A stretch of DNA of 7,488 bases, taken from positions 1 through 7,488 of the forward strand of contig CALDNB010000160.1 of the NCBI GenBank assembly GCA_937914775.1, given 5' to 3'. Source of the DNA: an uncultured Clostridia bacterium. GTDB taxonomy: Bacteria; Bacillota; Clostridia; Monoglobales; Firm-18. The notes beneath the pieces were generated by a model. It ran no database searches. It saw nothing but the letters and a program-made list of their open reading frames with translations, and was not told the origin of the DNA. Made by a program: the position numbers and the translations under genes. This document shows positions 1 through 6,464 of this stretch, piece by piece. Numbering within the stretch: the first letter of the stretch is position 1; each line of letters opens with the position of its first letter.

Positions 1-49
1 CGTGTCACTTGTGACTGGCTTTTGGACCCTGTCAGGGAAGCAAGACCTT
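1..49 (+). promoter_or_regulatory. yybP-ykoY (Mn2+) riboswitch, 3' part only
   Basis: This looks like the 3' half of a yybP-ykoY aptamer, which senses Mn2+ and switches on Mn2+/Ca2+ export genes. Seen: a CAC segment (6-8), GGC (17-19), a short CCCT/AGGG hairpin (27-30 with 34-37), then the strongly conserved 3' end AGCAAGACCTT (39-49). In this family the last bases pair with a 5' strand next to a GGGGAGUAG-type loop, which lies left of the window and cannot be checked. The gene downstream is a P2A cation ATPase, a known partner of this riboswitch class (for example Lactococcus yoaB). The 3' strand is shared with the following terminator, which fits an ON switch. The identification rests on recalled consensus and context; another aptamer with a similar 3' end is possible. 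Confidence 0.72.
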
Positions 50-77
50 CGACGTTTTTTCGTCGAGGGTCTTTTTT
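42..77 (+). terminator. Riboswitch-controlled intrinsic terminator
   Basis: A 13-base arm (42-54) pairs with 61-73 across a T6 loop, with one G-T wobble, and a T-run (72-77) follows. The hairpin lies just before the ATPase ribosome binding site, so it is an attenuator of that gene and not the end of an upstream one. Its 5' arm includes AAGACCTT (42-49), the 3' strand of the aptamer's closing helix. Ligand-stabilised aptamer should therefore block the terminator. Confidence 0.88.
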
Positions 78-98
78 AATTTTAAAGGAGGAAACAAA

Positions 99-2753
99 TT
101 GAAAGAGTATTTAAAACCAATTGACGAAGTTTTAAAAAGCACCAACTCAGATGAAAGCGGTCTTACTACCGTTGTTGCACAAAACAGGCTTCTTACAAAC
201 GGTAAAAACAAACTGGAAAAAGGCAAGACAAAATCTGTATTTTTACGTTTTCTGGAGCAACTTTCAGACCCTATGATACTTATACTTATTGCGGCGGCTG
301 TTATTTCAGGCATAACTGCATTTTTAGAAGCAGAATTCCCCACAGACGTAATTATTATTCTGGCAGTTGTTTTAATTAACGCAGTTCTTGGAGTGTATCA
401 GGAAAGTAAGGCGGAAAAAGCCATTGAAGCGTTACAGGAAATGTCCGCCTCCACCACCCGTGTTCTTCGTGACGGAAGAACAGTAGTAATAAAAAGCGAA
501 GACTTAGTAGTTGGCGATATAGTTTTGTTAGAAGCAGGAGACGCCGTTCCTGCAGACTGCAGAATAATAGAAAGTGCTTCACTGAAAATTGAAGAAGCGG
601 CGTTAACGGGAGAATCTGTGCCTGTAGATAAACTTATTGACGTCATCAATTTAAAATCGGAAAAAGACGTTCCCTTAGGGGACAGAAAAAATATGATGTA
701 TATGGGAAGCACCGTAGTTTACGGACGAGGCAAAGGTGTAGTTGTAGCAACAGGTATGCAGACAGAAATGGGTAAAATTGCTCACGCCCTTACTGTTGCC
801 GCCGACGAACAGACTCCTTTGCAGAAAAAACTTGCAGGTCTTTCCAAAATTTTAACATATATCGTAATAGGCACATGTATATTTATGTTTGCCTTTGGAG
901 TTTTGAGGCAGTACTTTATGGGGGACACCCTTGACTTCGAATTTTTCCTTGATACTTTTATGCTTGCAGTGTCTCTGGCCGTTGCAGCAATTCCCGAAGG
1001 TCTTGCGGCAGTTGTAACAATAGTTCTGGCAATCGGCGTTACAAATATGTCAAAGAAAAACGCCATAATACGAAAACTGACTGCAGTGGAAACTTTGGGC
1101 TGTGCACAGATAATATGTTCTGACAAAACAGGTACTCTTACACAAAACAAAATGACAGTTGTGGAAAGTTACGGCAGCGACAAAAATTTTCTTGCAAAAG
1201 GCTTTGCTCTTTGCACAGACGTATCTGTTGACGAAAAGGAAAACGTATTGGGTGAGCCCACAGAAGCGGCGCTGGTATCCTTTGCCCTTAGTTTAGGGCT
1301 TAACAAAAACAAACTGGAGCAGGTTAATCCGAGGGTTTCCGAAGCGCCCTTTGACTCTATGCGAAAAATGATGACAACTATACACAAAGACAGCGGTGCC
1401 TACATTCAGTTTACCAAAGGTGCAGTTGACGAAATTTTAAAACGCTGTACCGGTGTTTTAAAAGACGGAAAAACAGTACCTTTAACAGAGGAACTTAAAA
1501 AAGAAATATTAAAACAAAATAAAAATTGTGCGGACAACGCTCTTAGGGTGTTGGCTCTTGCTTATAAAAATCTTAAAGAGTTACCCTCAAAAGTTACTCC
1601 CGAAAATGTGGAACAGGATTTAATTTTCTGTGGAATAGTGGGTATGATTGACCCCGTAAGACCTGAAGTTAAAGACGCTATTATAAAGTGCAAAGAAGCA
1701 GGTATAAGACCTATAATGATTACGGGCGACCACATAGACACCGCGATTGCCATTGCTAAACAGTTAGGTATAATAACAAGTGCCGAAGAAGCATTAACCG
1801 GTGCTCAGTTAGACGAAATTTCCAACGAGGACTTTGCAAAAGAAGTACAAAAATATTCGGTTTACGCAAGAGTTCAGCCCGAGCACAAGGTAAAAATAGT
1901 TGAGGCGTGGAAGAAACTGGGCTACATTACCGCTATGACGGGAGACGGCGTAAACGACGCACCCTCAATTAAAACTGCAGACATAGGCGTTGGTATGGGT
2001 ATTACAGGTACCGACGTTACCAAAAATGTTGCAGATATGGTACTTGCAGACGACAACTTTGCAACCATAGTTACCGCAGTAGGCGAGGGCAGAAGAATTT
2101 ACGACAACATAAGAAAATCAATCGGCTTTCTTCTTGCATCAAACCTAAGCGAAGTTATATCAATATTTGTGGCAAATCTAATTGGTTTTACCATTTTAAA
2201 ACCTGTCCATCTTTTGTGGATAAACCTTGTAACAGACTGTTTCCCTGCCCTTGCTCTCAGTATGGAAAAAGGTGAGGACAACATAATGAAACGGCCTCCC
2301 AGAAAAACATCTGACGGCATTTTTTCAGGAGGACTTGGTTTTGACGTGGCGTATCAGGGATTACTGGTTAGTGTTCTTACAATAAGTGCATACTTTATAG
2401 GCCACTTTATGGAATCGGGAAGATGGGAATTTGTTAACAGTCCCGACGGAATGACTATGGCATTTTTAACAATGTCAATGTGCGAAATATTCCACTCAAT
2501 TAATATGCGTTCACAGCGTGGCTCGGTAATTACAATGTATTTAAAAGGTAATAACAACAAATTTTTACTGTATTCAACACTTGGCTCTCTTATTGCTACA
2601 ACTGCAGTATGCGAAATACCCGTTCTAGCAAATGCTTTCAGCTTTACTCCCATTAACGGTACCGAATACGCCGTTGCAATAGGTCTTGCATTCTTAGTAA
2701 TACCTGTGGTAGAATTAATAAAGGTTATACAACGAAATAGTTTCAGGAGGTGA
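99..2753 (+). CDS. P2A-type Ca2+/Mn2+ transporting P-type ATPase
   Basis: This 884-residue membrane pump couples ATP hydrolysis to cation export and should sit in the cytoplasmic membrane. Domains in order: cation ATPase N-terminal region (1-50), TM1-2 (about 59-100), actuator domain with TGES (170-173), TM3-4 (about 250-313), phosphorylation and nucleotide domains, then TM5-10 (about 675-876). Asp342 in DKTGT is the phosphorylated residue; KGA (440-442), TGDH (542-545) and TGDGVND (614-620) are the usual ATP and hinge motifs. SERCA-like ion ligands are visible: Glu300 in PEGL (TM4), Asn682 and Glu685 (TM5), Asn709 and Asp713 (TM6). TM8 (about 785-803) shows no acid at the place of SERCA Glu908, so one ion per cycle is plausible. 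Length is normal for bacterial family members. The start is TTG, set by AAAGGAGG at 84-91, 7 bases upstream. The Mn2+ riboswitch ahead suggests Mn2+ as a real substrate besides or instead of Ca2+; family membership is firm, ion choice is inference. Confidence 0.95.
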   Translation: MKEYLKPIDEVLKSTNSDESGLTTVVAQNRLLTNGKNKLEKGKTKSVFLRFLEQLSDPMILILIAAAVISGITAFLEAEFPTDVIIILAVVLINAVLGVYQESKAEKAIEALQEMSASTTRVLRDGRTVVIKSEDLVVGDIVLLEAGDAVPADCRIIESASLKIEEAALTGESVPVDKLIDVINLKSEKDVPLGDRKNMMYMGSTVVYGRGKGVVVATGMQTEMGKIAHALTVAADEQTPLQKKLAGLSKILTYIVIGTCIFMFAFGVLRQYFMGDTLDFEFFLDTFMLAVSLAVAAIPEGLAAVVTIVLAIGVTNMSKKNAIIRKLTAVETLGCAQIICSDKTGTLTQNKMTVVESYGSDKNFLAKGFALCTDVSVDEKENVLGEPTEAALVSFALSLGLNKNKLEQVNPRVSEAPFDSMRKMMTTIHKDSGAYIQFTKGAVDEILKRCTGVLKDGKTVPLTEELKKEILKQNKNCADNALRVLALAYKNLKELPSKVTPENVEQDLIFCGIVGMIDPVRPEVKDAIIKCKEAGIRPIMITGDHIDTAIAIAKQLGIITSAEEALTGAQLDEISNEDFAKEVQKYSVYARVQPEHKVKIVEAWKKLGYITAMTGDGVNDAPSIKTADIGVGMGITGTDVTKNVADMVLADDNFATIVTAVGEGRRIYDNIRKSIGFLLASNLSEVISIFVANLIGFTILKPVHLLWINLVTDCFPALALSMEKGEDNIMKRPPRKTSDGIFSGGLGFDVAYQGLLVSVLTISAYFIGHFMESGRWEFVNSPDGMTMAFLTMSMCEIFHSINMRSQRGSVITMYLKGNNNKFLLYSTLGSLIATTAVCEIPVLANAFSFTPINGTEYAVAIGLAFLVIPVVELIKVIQRNSFRR
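2745..2750 (+). promoter_or_regulatory. RBS of the phosphatase inside the ATPase end
   Basis: AGGAGG lies in the last codons of the ATPase gene, with 8 bases between it and the GTG at 2759. A start at 2750 would overlap this site, so the RBS decides for 2759. Confidence 0.85.
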
Positions 2754-2758
2754 GCATT

Positions 2759-3397
2759 GTGGTAAAATTTGTAATAGTAAGACACGGTTACAGTAAAGGA
2801 AACAAAGAAAAAAGATTTTCAGGACAGATGGACGTTCCTCTTGATGAAATCGGCTTATCTCAGGCGGAGGCGGTTGCACAATATATTACTGAAAATTTTA
2901 AAATTGATAAAATTTATTCAAGTGATTTGTCAAGAGCAGTTGACACAGTTAAACCGATTGCACAAAAACTTGGCATACCTGTTAACAAAGTAAAAGAACT
3001 TCGTGAAGTGGACGTAGGTGAATGGCAGGGACTTCTTATAGAAACCGTAAAGGAACTGTATGCCGAAAGTTTTGAATTATACAGACAAAACCCGGGTCTT
3101 GCAAGATTTGACGGCGGAGAGAGTTACAAAGAACTTATGGACCGCTCACTTGTTGCTTTTGACAAAATAGCAAAAGAAAATGACGGAAAAACCGTTCTGG
3201 TAGGAACACACGGCGGAGTAATACGTACTCTTCGTGCAGGGTGGAACAACATCCCCCTCGAAAATATTAAAGAAATCCCCCACGTTCCAAACGCTTCCAT
3301 TACAGTTGCACAGTATGACAAGGGAAAAATCAACTGGCTTAAGATTGGCTATAACGACCATCTTACAGAAAAAACAACAGAAGAAGCAATAAAATAA
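2759..3397 (+). CDS. Histidine phosphatase (phosphoglycerate mutase-like) family protein
   Basis: This 212-residue cytosolic protein belongs to the histidine phosphatase superfamily (branch 1, PGAM/CobC-like), which dephosphorylates small phosphoesters through a phospho-histidine. Numbered from GTG 2759, the RHG triad is residues 8-10 with His9 as nucleophile. SSDLSRA supplies Arg59, LREVDVGEW supplies the proton-donor candidate Glu83, and VGTHGGVIR supplies the second His151. All four core residues are present, so it should be active. Length is typical of the family. The substrate cannot be read from sequence: alpha-ribazole phosphatase, a broad sugar-phosphate phosphatase and a mutase all look alike here, and no cobalamin genes are nearby. 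It starts 5 bases after the ATPase stop, with its RBS in that gene, so it is co-transcribed and probably under the same metal riboswitch. It ends at a strong terminator. Confidence 0.92.
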   Translation: MVKFVIVRHGYSKGNKEKRFSGQMDVPLDEIGLSQAEAVAQYITENFKIDKIYSSDLSRAVDTVKPIAQKLGIPVNKVKELREVDVGEWQGLLIETVKELYAESFELYRQNPGLARFDGGESYKELMDRSLVAFDKIAKENDGKTVLVGTHGGVIRTLRAGWNNIPLENIKEIPHVPNASITVAQYDKGKINWLKIGYNDHLTEKTTEEAIK

Positions 3398-3398
3398 T

Positions 3399-3427
3399 AA
3401 AAAACCTCTCATATTGAGAGGTTTTTT
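3399..3427. terminator. Bidirectional terminator between convergent genes
   Basis: A perfect 12-base inverted repeat, AAAAAACCTCTC (3399-3410) and GAGAGGTTTTTT (3416-3427), surrounds the 5-base loop ATATT. It gives a T6 run on either strand. It begins 1 base after the phosphatase stop and ends 1 base before the AraC-family stop codon, so it serves both genes. Confidence 0.93.
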
Positions 3428-3428
3428 A

Positions 3429-4202
3429 TTATTGAGTATTTCTGAATTTTAATGGTGACATTCCTGTTTCTTTTTTAAAAACATTACTGAAATAATAAAC
3501 ATTGTCAAAGCCGCAGCGTGTAGCAATTTCCGAAACACTGTAAGAAGTACCCGTAAGAAGTTTACGGGCTTTATCTATACGCCTGTTTTCAATATACTGC
3601 CCTACCGAAAGATTAAACTGACGGCGGAATTTAAAATTAAGAGTTGATGGGTTAGTACCCGCGTGTCTGCAAATTTGTTCAATCAGTATTTTTTCTTTTA
3701 ACTTTTCATTTATGTACGACGTAGCAGAGTTTACAATACTGTCATGGCAAGGTATGTCTTCGTAAGGCTTTCCCTCAGGATGGCTTTCAAAGTATATTTG
3801 AAAAAGAATGTCAAGGAGCAAATGCTCTTTGTACCCTGCAGACAAATAATCGTCTTTTGAAAGAAGTTTTTCAAGAGCAGTAATGTTTGCCAAAAACCGT
3901 TCTTTGTCAATAAAATTGACTTTACCGAAAGGAATTTCAAAATTATATGGGCAATTTTCGTTACACATAAATTTCACATATACAAATTCAATTGGCTCTA
4001 TTACCTTTCGGCGGTAATAAATGTAATCGGGCAAAATATAGCAGTCTCCCTCTTTAACTTCTTCTCTTTCACCGTCTATTTCTATTACAAAACGACCCTT
4101 TTTAAGGTAAAAAACTGCATGAGTTGGCTGACGCCCGTCCGTTACATCAAATTCTTTTCTTGTGGTGTACTTTGATTCTATAACTTTAAACGGATATTGC
4201 AC
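3429..4202 (-). CDS. AraC-family transcriptional regulator
   Basis: This 257-residue protein has an N-terminal cupin-like effector domain (about residues 20-80, with GDCYILPDY around 53-61) and a C-terminal AraC/XylS DNA-binding domain. The two helix-turn-helix motifs lie at about 172-196 (ILIEQICRHAG onward) and 222-247 (SVSEIATRCGFDNVYYFSN). The family signature GFDNVYYFSNVFKKETGMSP is intact. Such two-domain AraC proteins usually bind a sugar or related ligand and activate a neighbouring catabolic operon. The divergent FAD oxidoreductase, with its weak -35, is the natural target. Start choice: AAGGGG (4211-4216 on the - strand) sits 8 bases before GTG 4202; the GTG at 4211 overlaps that site and is unlikely. 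The ligand is unknown. Confidence 0.94.
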   Translation of the reverse strand: MQYPFKVIESKYTTRKEFDVTDGRQPTHAVFYLKKGRFVIEIDGEREEVKEGDCYILPDYIYYRRKVIEPIEFVYVKFMCNENCPYNFEIPFGKVNFIDKERFLANITALEKLLSKDDYLSAGYKEHLLLDILFQIYFESHPEGKPYEDIPCHDSIVNSATSYINEKLKEKILIEQICRHAGTNPSTLNFKFRRQFNLSVGQYIENRRIDKARKLLTGTSYSVSEIATRCGFDNVYYFSNVFKKETGMSPLKFRNTQ

Positions 4203-4210
4203 AAAAAGCA

Positions 4211-4216
4211 CCCCTT
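4211..4216 (-). promoter_or_regulatory. RBS deciding the AraC-family start
   Basis: AAGGGG on the - strand is 8 bases ahead of the GTG ending at 4202. It overlaps the alternative GTG at 4209-4211, which therefore has no usable RBS at normal spacing. Confidence 0.7.
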
Positions 4217-4241
4217 GTTATTAATGGATTTTATAAATTTT

Positions 4242-4270
4242 ATTTTAGCATAATTTATTTCAATCGTCAA
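4242..4270 (-). promoter_or_regulatory. Promoter of the AraC-family gene
   Basis: On the - strand, TTGACG (4265-4270) and TAAAAT (4242-4247) are separated by 17 bases, close to the vegetative sigma consensus. A 7-bp inverted repeat, ATAAATT (4233-4239) with AATTTAT (4252-4258), brackets the -10. It could be an autoregulatory site, although chance is possible in such A/T-rich DNA. Confidence 0.72.
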
Positions 4271-4286
4271 GAAACAACTGTATAAT
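4258..4286 (+). promoter_or_regulatory. Likely activator-dependent promoter of the FAD oxidoreductase
   Basis: A perfect -10, TATAAT (4281-4286), lies 20 bases before the GAGGTGA ribosome binding site-to-ATG region. At 17 bases upstream only TTTCAA (4258-4263) occupies the -35 place, a poor match. It lies directly beside the -35 of the divergent regulator gene. A weak -35 is usual where an AraC-type protein must recruit polymerase. The predicted start of transcription, near 4293, would leave a leader of only about 13 bases. Confidence 0.55.
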
Positions 4287-4306
4287 GTAAGTCGAGGTGA
4301 ATTATT

Positions 4307-5653
4307 ATGAATAAGATTACTTTAGATGTGCAAAAAGAATATAATTGTGACGTACTTGTATGCGGCGGCGGTGTCAGCGGTTTTGCATCAGCAATTTCAG
4401 CTGCAAGGAACGGTGCAAAAACAATTCTTATAGAAAACGGCGGTTTCCTTGGGGGAACTGCAACAAAAGGACTTGTAGGACCATTTATGACTTGCTACGA
4501 CGCCAAGGGTAAAGAAAGAATAATAAAGGGACTGTATTATGAACTTGAAAAAAGACTGGTTGAACAAAATGGTGCAGTGTCCCCAGAACATTGTCCCGGG
4601 AATAACAGTCACAGCGGATACAGAACAAGAGGGCACATAGGCGTAATGCCTTATAACACAGAAACTATAAAAATTGTTTTTGAACAGATGTGTCTTGAAG
4701 CAGGAGTAAAACTTTTATATCACACAACCGTAATAGGTTGCGAGAAAAACGGCGAGAACATAACCTCTGTTTATGGGGCAGACAGCAATGACATCATTAA
4801 AGTAAATGCAAAGATGTTTATAGATACCACAGGAAGTGCGGCTCTGGCACATAAAGCAGGTGCAGAAACTATGAGAGGAAATGACGACGGACTTGTGCAA
4901 ACAACCTCTATGTTCTTTAAAGTTTCAGGCGTAGATAAAAAAGTTCTTGACGAATATATGAACAAAAACATTGATATGCGAGACAGATTTTTTATGGACG
5001 TAATCGAACAGGGTAAAAAAGACGGTACTTTCCCCTGCGGAACAAGAAAACTCCGTATGTTTGAAAACTCTGACGGCACATGGACGGTAAATATGGCGCA
5101 GATTGACAGCCAGTTAAACGAGCTTGACTGCGAAGAAGTAACAAAGGGCGAAATTGAACAACGTTTGCAAATAGGAAAAATTATAGAATTTTTAAAAGAG
5201 AATATCCCGGGACTGTCACAAATACGTCTTCATACAACTGCATCAGACCTTGGCATAAGAGAAAGCAGACGCCTTGTGGGAAAAACTATTTTAAGTCTTG
5301 AACACATTCAAAGTTGTAAAAAATTCCCTGACAGAATTGCAGTTTGTGCAAACTCCATTGACATTCATCAAAAAGATAAGGTAAATTACATAACCCACAC
5401 AGGAGAAAACTACTACATTCCTCTTTCCTGTCTTATTTCAAAAAATGTAAACAACTTGCTGACAGCAGGCAAATCCCTTTCTGCAGACAAATATGCTTTT
5501 GCGGCAGTAAGAGTAATGCCACCTTGTATTGCAATGGGAGAAGCGGCAGGTATAACCGCAGCCCTTGCAGCCAAATCAGGTATTTCTGCAGACGAAGTAT
5601 CTTACGAAGAAGTACAAAAAATACTAGTCAAGAACGGTGCAATAATAGATTAA
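4307..5653 (+). CDS. FAD-dependent oxidoreductase (FAD_oxidored family)
   Basis: This 448-residue flavoprotein of the PF12831-type FAD_oxidored family is probably a cytosolic dehydrogenase acting on a sugar-derived or hydroxylated small molecule. The N-terminal dinucleotide fold is clear: GGGVSG at 20-25, Glu43 at the end of the second strand for the FAD ribose, then GGFLGGTAT (45-53). DTTGSAALAHKAGAE (173-187) is the second FAD-contact segment, and LGIRESRR (315-322) is a family hallmark. The C-terminal FAD-closing block runs from NLLTAGKSLSAD (383-394) to RVMPPCIAMGEAAG (402-415). There is no signal peptide and no membrane segment. The ATG is supported by GAGGTGA (4294-4300) 6 bases upstream. 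The divergent AraC-family gene is the likely regulator. Substrate and electron acceptor are not inferable; the gene stands alone, without sugar transporters inside the window. Confidence 0.93.
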   Translation: MNKITLDVQKEYNCDVLVCGGGVSGFASAISAARNGAKTILIENGGFLGGTATKGLVGPFMTCYDAKGKERIIKGLYYELEKRLVEQNGAVSPEHCPGNNSHSGYRTRGHIGVMPYNTETIKIVFEQMCLEAGVKLLYHTTVIGCEKNGENITSVYGADSNDIIKVNAKMFIDTTGSAALAHKAGAETMRGNDDGLVQTTSMFFKVSGVDKKVLDEYMNKNIDMRDRFFMDVIEQGKKDGTFPCGTRKLRMFENSDGTWTVNMAQIDSQLNELDCEEVTKGEIEQRLQIGKIIEFLKENIPGLSQIRLHTTASDLGIRESRRLVGKTILSLEHIQSCKKFPDRIAVCANSIDIHQKDKVNYITHTGENYYIPLSCLISKNVNNLLTAGKSLSADKYAFAAVRVMPPCIAMGEAAGITAALAAKSGISADEVSYEEVQKILVKNGAIID

Positions 5654-5681
5654 AAAAAAACCTTTTAAGGGTTCTTTTTTT
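5652..5681. terminator. Bidirectional terminator, FAD oxidoreductase and DeoR gene
   Basis: AACCTT (5659-5664) pairs with AAGGTT-like bases (5668-5673), including one wobble, around a 3-base loop. It is flanked by an A-run (5652-5660) and a T-run (5675-5681). The T-runs on both strands suit the convergent ends of the two genes. The GC core is only two pairs plus a wobble, so it is weaker than the terminator at 3399-3427. It overlaps the stop codons of both genes. Confidence 0.72.
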
Positions 5682-6375
5682 AATTACTAATAACCTTTTC
5701 AATATCTTTGGTACTACATAATGTATTAAGATAAGTCTTCCCGAATTTACTGCTGTCGCAAAGCAAATAACTTTTTTTGGAATTTTTAATCATAATTTTT
5801 CTTATGGAATTTTCAAGGATAAAGTTGTCAGACACTATTCCCTCCTCCGTTATGCCCCTGCACGAGAAAAAAGCAACGTCCGCATTGTATTTTTTAAGCA
5901 TATTCTCAGCATCCGGTCCTACATAACTAAAGGATTCAGGCGTTATCTCACCGCCCGTACAAATTGTTTTTATTCCTAAAGACGCGGATTCCAGTGCAGT
6001 TTTTGCACCATTTGTTATTACCAATATGTTTTTAAACTCTGTAAGGTGGGGCAAAAGGTGAAAAGTTGTGGTGGAAGAATCAAGCATTATAACATCACCG
6101 TCTTTAACATATGAAGACGCTTTTCGTGCTATTATCTGCTTGGCTTCGTTTTGCTCAAGATGGCGTATAAACAAAGGGATTCTTTGGTCAGGAGAAGCGG
6201 TCTTTAAAGACACTATACCTCTCTTTCTGGATACCAGACCTTTTTTCTGCAAAGCAATAATATCCCGTCTTACCGTGGCTTCACTTATAAACATTTTTTC
6301 TGAAAGTTCTTTTGTTGAATGTTGTTTTTGTGCCAGAAGATTTATATACTGGTCTTCTCTGTTATATATAGACAT
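5680..6375 (-). CDS. DeoR-family transcriptional repressor
   Basis: This 231-residue regulator has an N-terminal DeoR-type winged helix (about residues 5-58, recognition part SEKMFISEATVRRDI at 25-39) and a C-terminal sensor domain related to ribose-5-phosphate isomerase (about 68-225). The sensor shows DSSTTTF (99-105), corresponding to the D-S/G-T-T phosphate-binding loop, then VITNGAKT (119-126) and CTGGEI (139-144). The family generally binds a phosphorylated sugar and is released from DNA by it. It is slightly shorter than the usual 250 residues, but no element is missing. Start choice: GGGGGAGG (6382-6389 on the - strand) stands 6 bases before ATG 6375, whereas the further upstream ATG at 6402 lies within the operator repeats and lacks an RBS. 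The divergent aldolase gene and the repeats between them indicate a local repressor of the aldolase and of itself. Confidence 0.94.
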   Translation of the reverse strand: MSIYNREDQYINLLAQKQHSTKELSEKMFISEATVRRDIIALQKKGLVSRKRGIVSLKTASPDQRIPLFIRHLEQNEAKQIIARKASSYVKDGDVIMLDSSTTTFHLLPHLTEFKNILVITNGAKTALESASLGIKTICTGGEITPESFSYVGPDAENMLKKYNADVAFFSCRGITEEGIVSDNFILENSIRKIMIKNSKKSYLLCDSSKFGKTYLNTLCSTKDIEKVISN

Positions 6376-6381
6376 TTTATG

Positions 6382-6389
6382 CCTCCCCC
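6382..6389 (-). promoter_or_regulatory. RBS deciding the DeoR-family start
   Basis: GGGGGAGG on the - strand is 6 bases ahead of the ATG ending at 6375. It argues against the longer reading frame from 6402. Confidence 0.82.
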
Positions 6390-6437
6390 AATCATATTGC
6401 AATCATTTCAATCATAATTATAATCATTTTATGATTG
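6389..6437. repeat. Phased CAATCAT heptamer array, candidate DeoR operator
   Basis: CAATCAT occurs at 6389-6395, 6400-6406 and 6409-6415, the variant TAATCAT at 6421-6427, and the inverted copy ATGATTG at 6431-6437. Start-to-start spacings are 11, 9, 12 and 10, close to one helical turn, so the copies face much the same side of the helix. The last two form an inverted repeat lying between the -35 and -10 of the deoR promoter; the others cover the transcription start and leader. DeoR-family operators are often repeated short motifs, so this is most likely the autoregulatory binding region. Confidence 0.7.
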
Positions 6438-6446
6438 TTTTGTCAA
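6417..6446 (-). promoter_or_regulatory. Promoter of the DeoR-family gene
   Basis: On the - strand a perfect TTGACA (6441-6446) and a perfect TATAAT (6417-6422) are separated by 18 bases. Transcription should start near 6410, giving a leader of about 35 bases that carries three of the CAATCAT repeats. Such a strong promoter overlapped by operator repeats points to tight autorepression. Confidence 0.82.
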
Positions 6447-6464
6447 TATTCTTTTTAAATATTG
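6444..6464. repeat. 7-bp inverted repeat CAATATT-N7-AATATTG
   Basis: CAATATT (6444-6450) and AATATTG (6458-6464) are exact inverted copies with a 7-base spacer. One arm touches the deoR -35 and the other the likely aldolase -35. It may be a second operator, possibly for the same regulator, since CAAT is shared with the heptamer array. The A/T content makes a chance origin possible. Confidence 0.4.

Noticed and set aside
1..77. The first hairpin as the terminator of an upstream gene
   Set aside because: It is followed at once by the ATPase RBS, and its 5' arm is the conserved riboswitch 3' strand, so it is better explained as an attenuator.
2750..2758. Longer phosphatase start at GTG 2750
   Set aside because: That codon overlaps the AGGAGG site at 2745-2750, so it has no usable RBS; GTG 2759 has correct spacing and starts right at the first beta strand before RHG.
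2354..2785. 143-codon - strand frame opposite the ATPase end
   Set aside because: The opposite strand encodes conserved TM7-TM10 of the ATPase; the antisense product has no family features and no RBS.
2759..3397. Assignment as cobC (alpha-ribazole phosphatase) or gpm (phosphoglycerate mutase)
   Set aside because: Only superfamily residues are visible and no cobalamin or glycolysis genes are near; the symbol would be a guess.
5524..5721. 65-codon + strand frame overlapping the end of the FAD oxidoreductase
   Set aside because: It lies out of frame in the conserved C-terminal FAD block and crosses the terminator; it is a shadow frame.
6389..6437. CAATCAT repeats as a CRISPR array
   Set aside because: The repeats are 7 bases long and the spacers 2-5 bases, far too short; their position in a promoter fits an operator.
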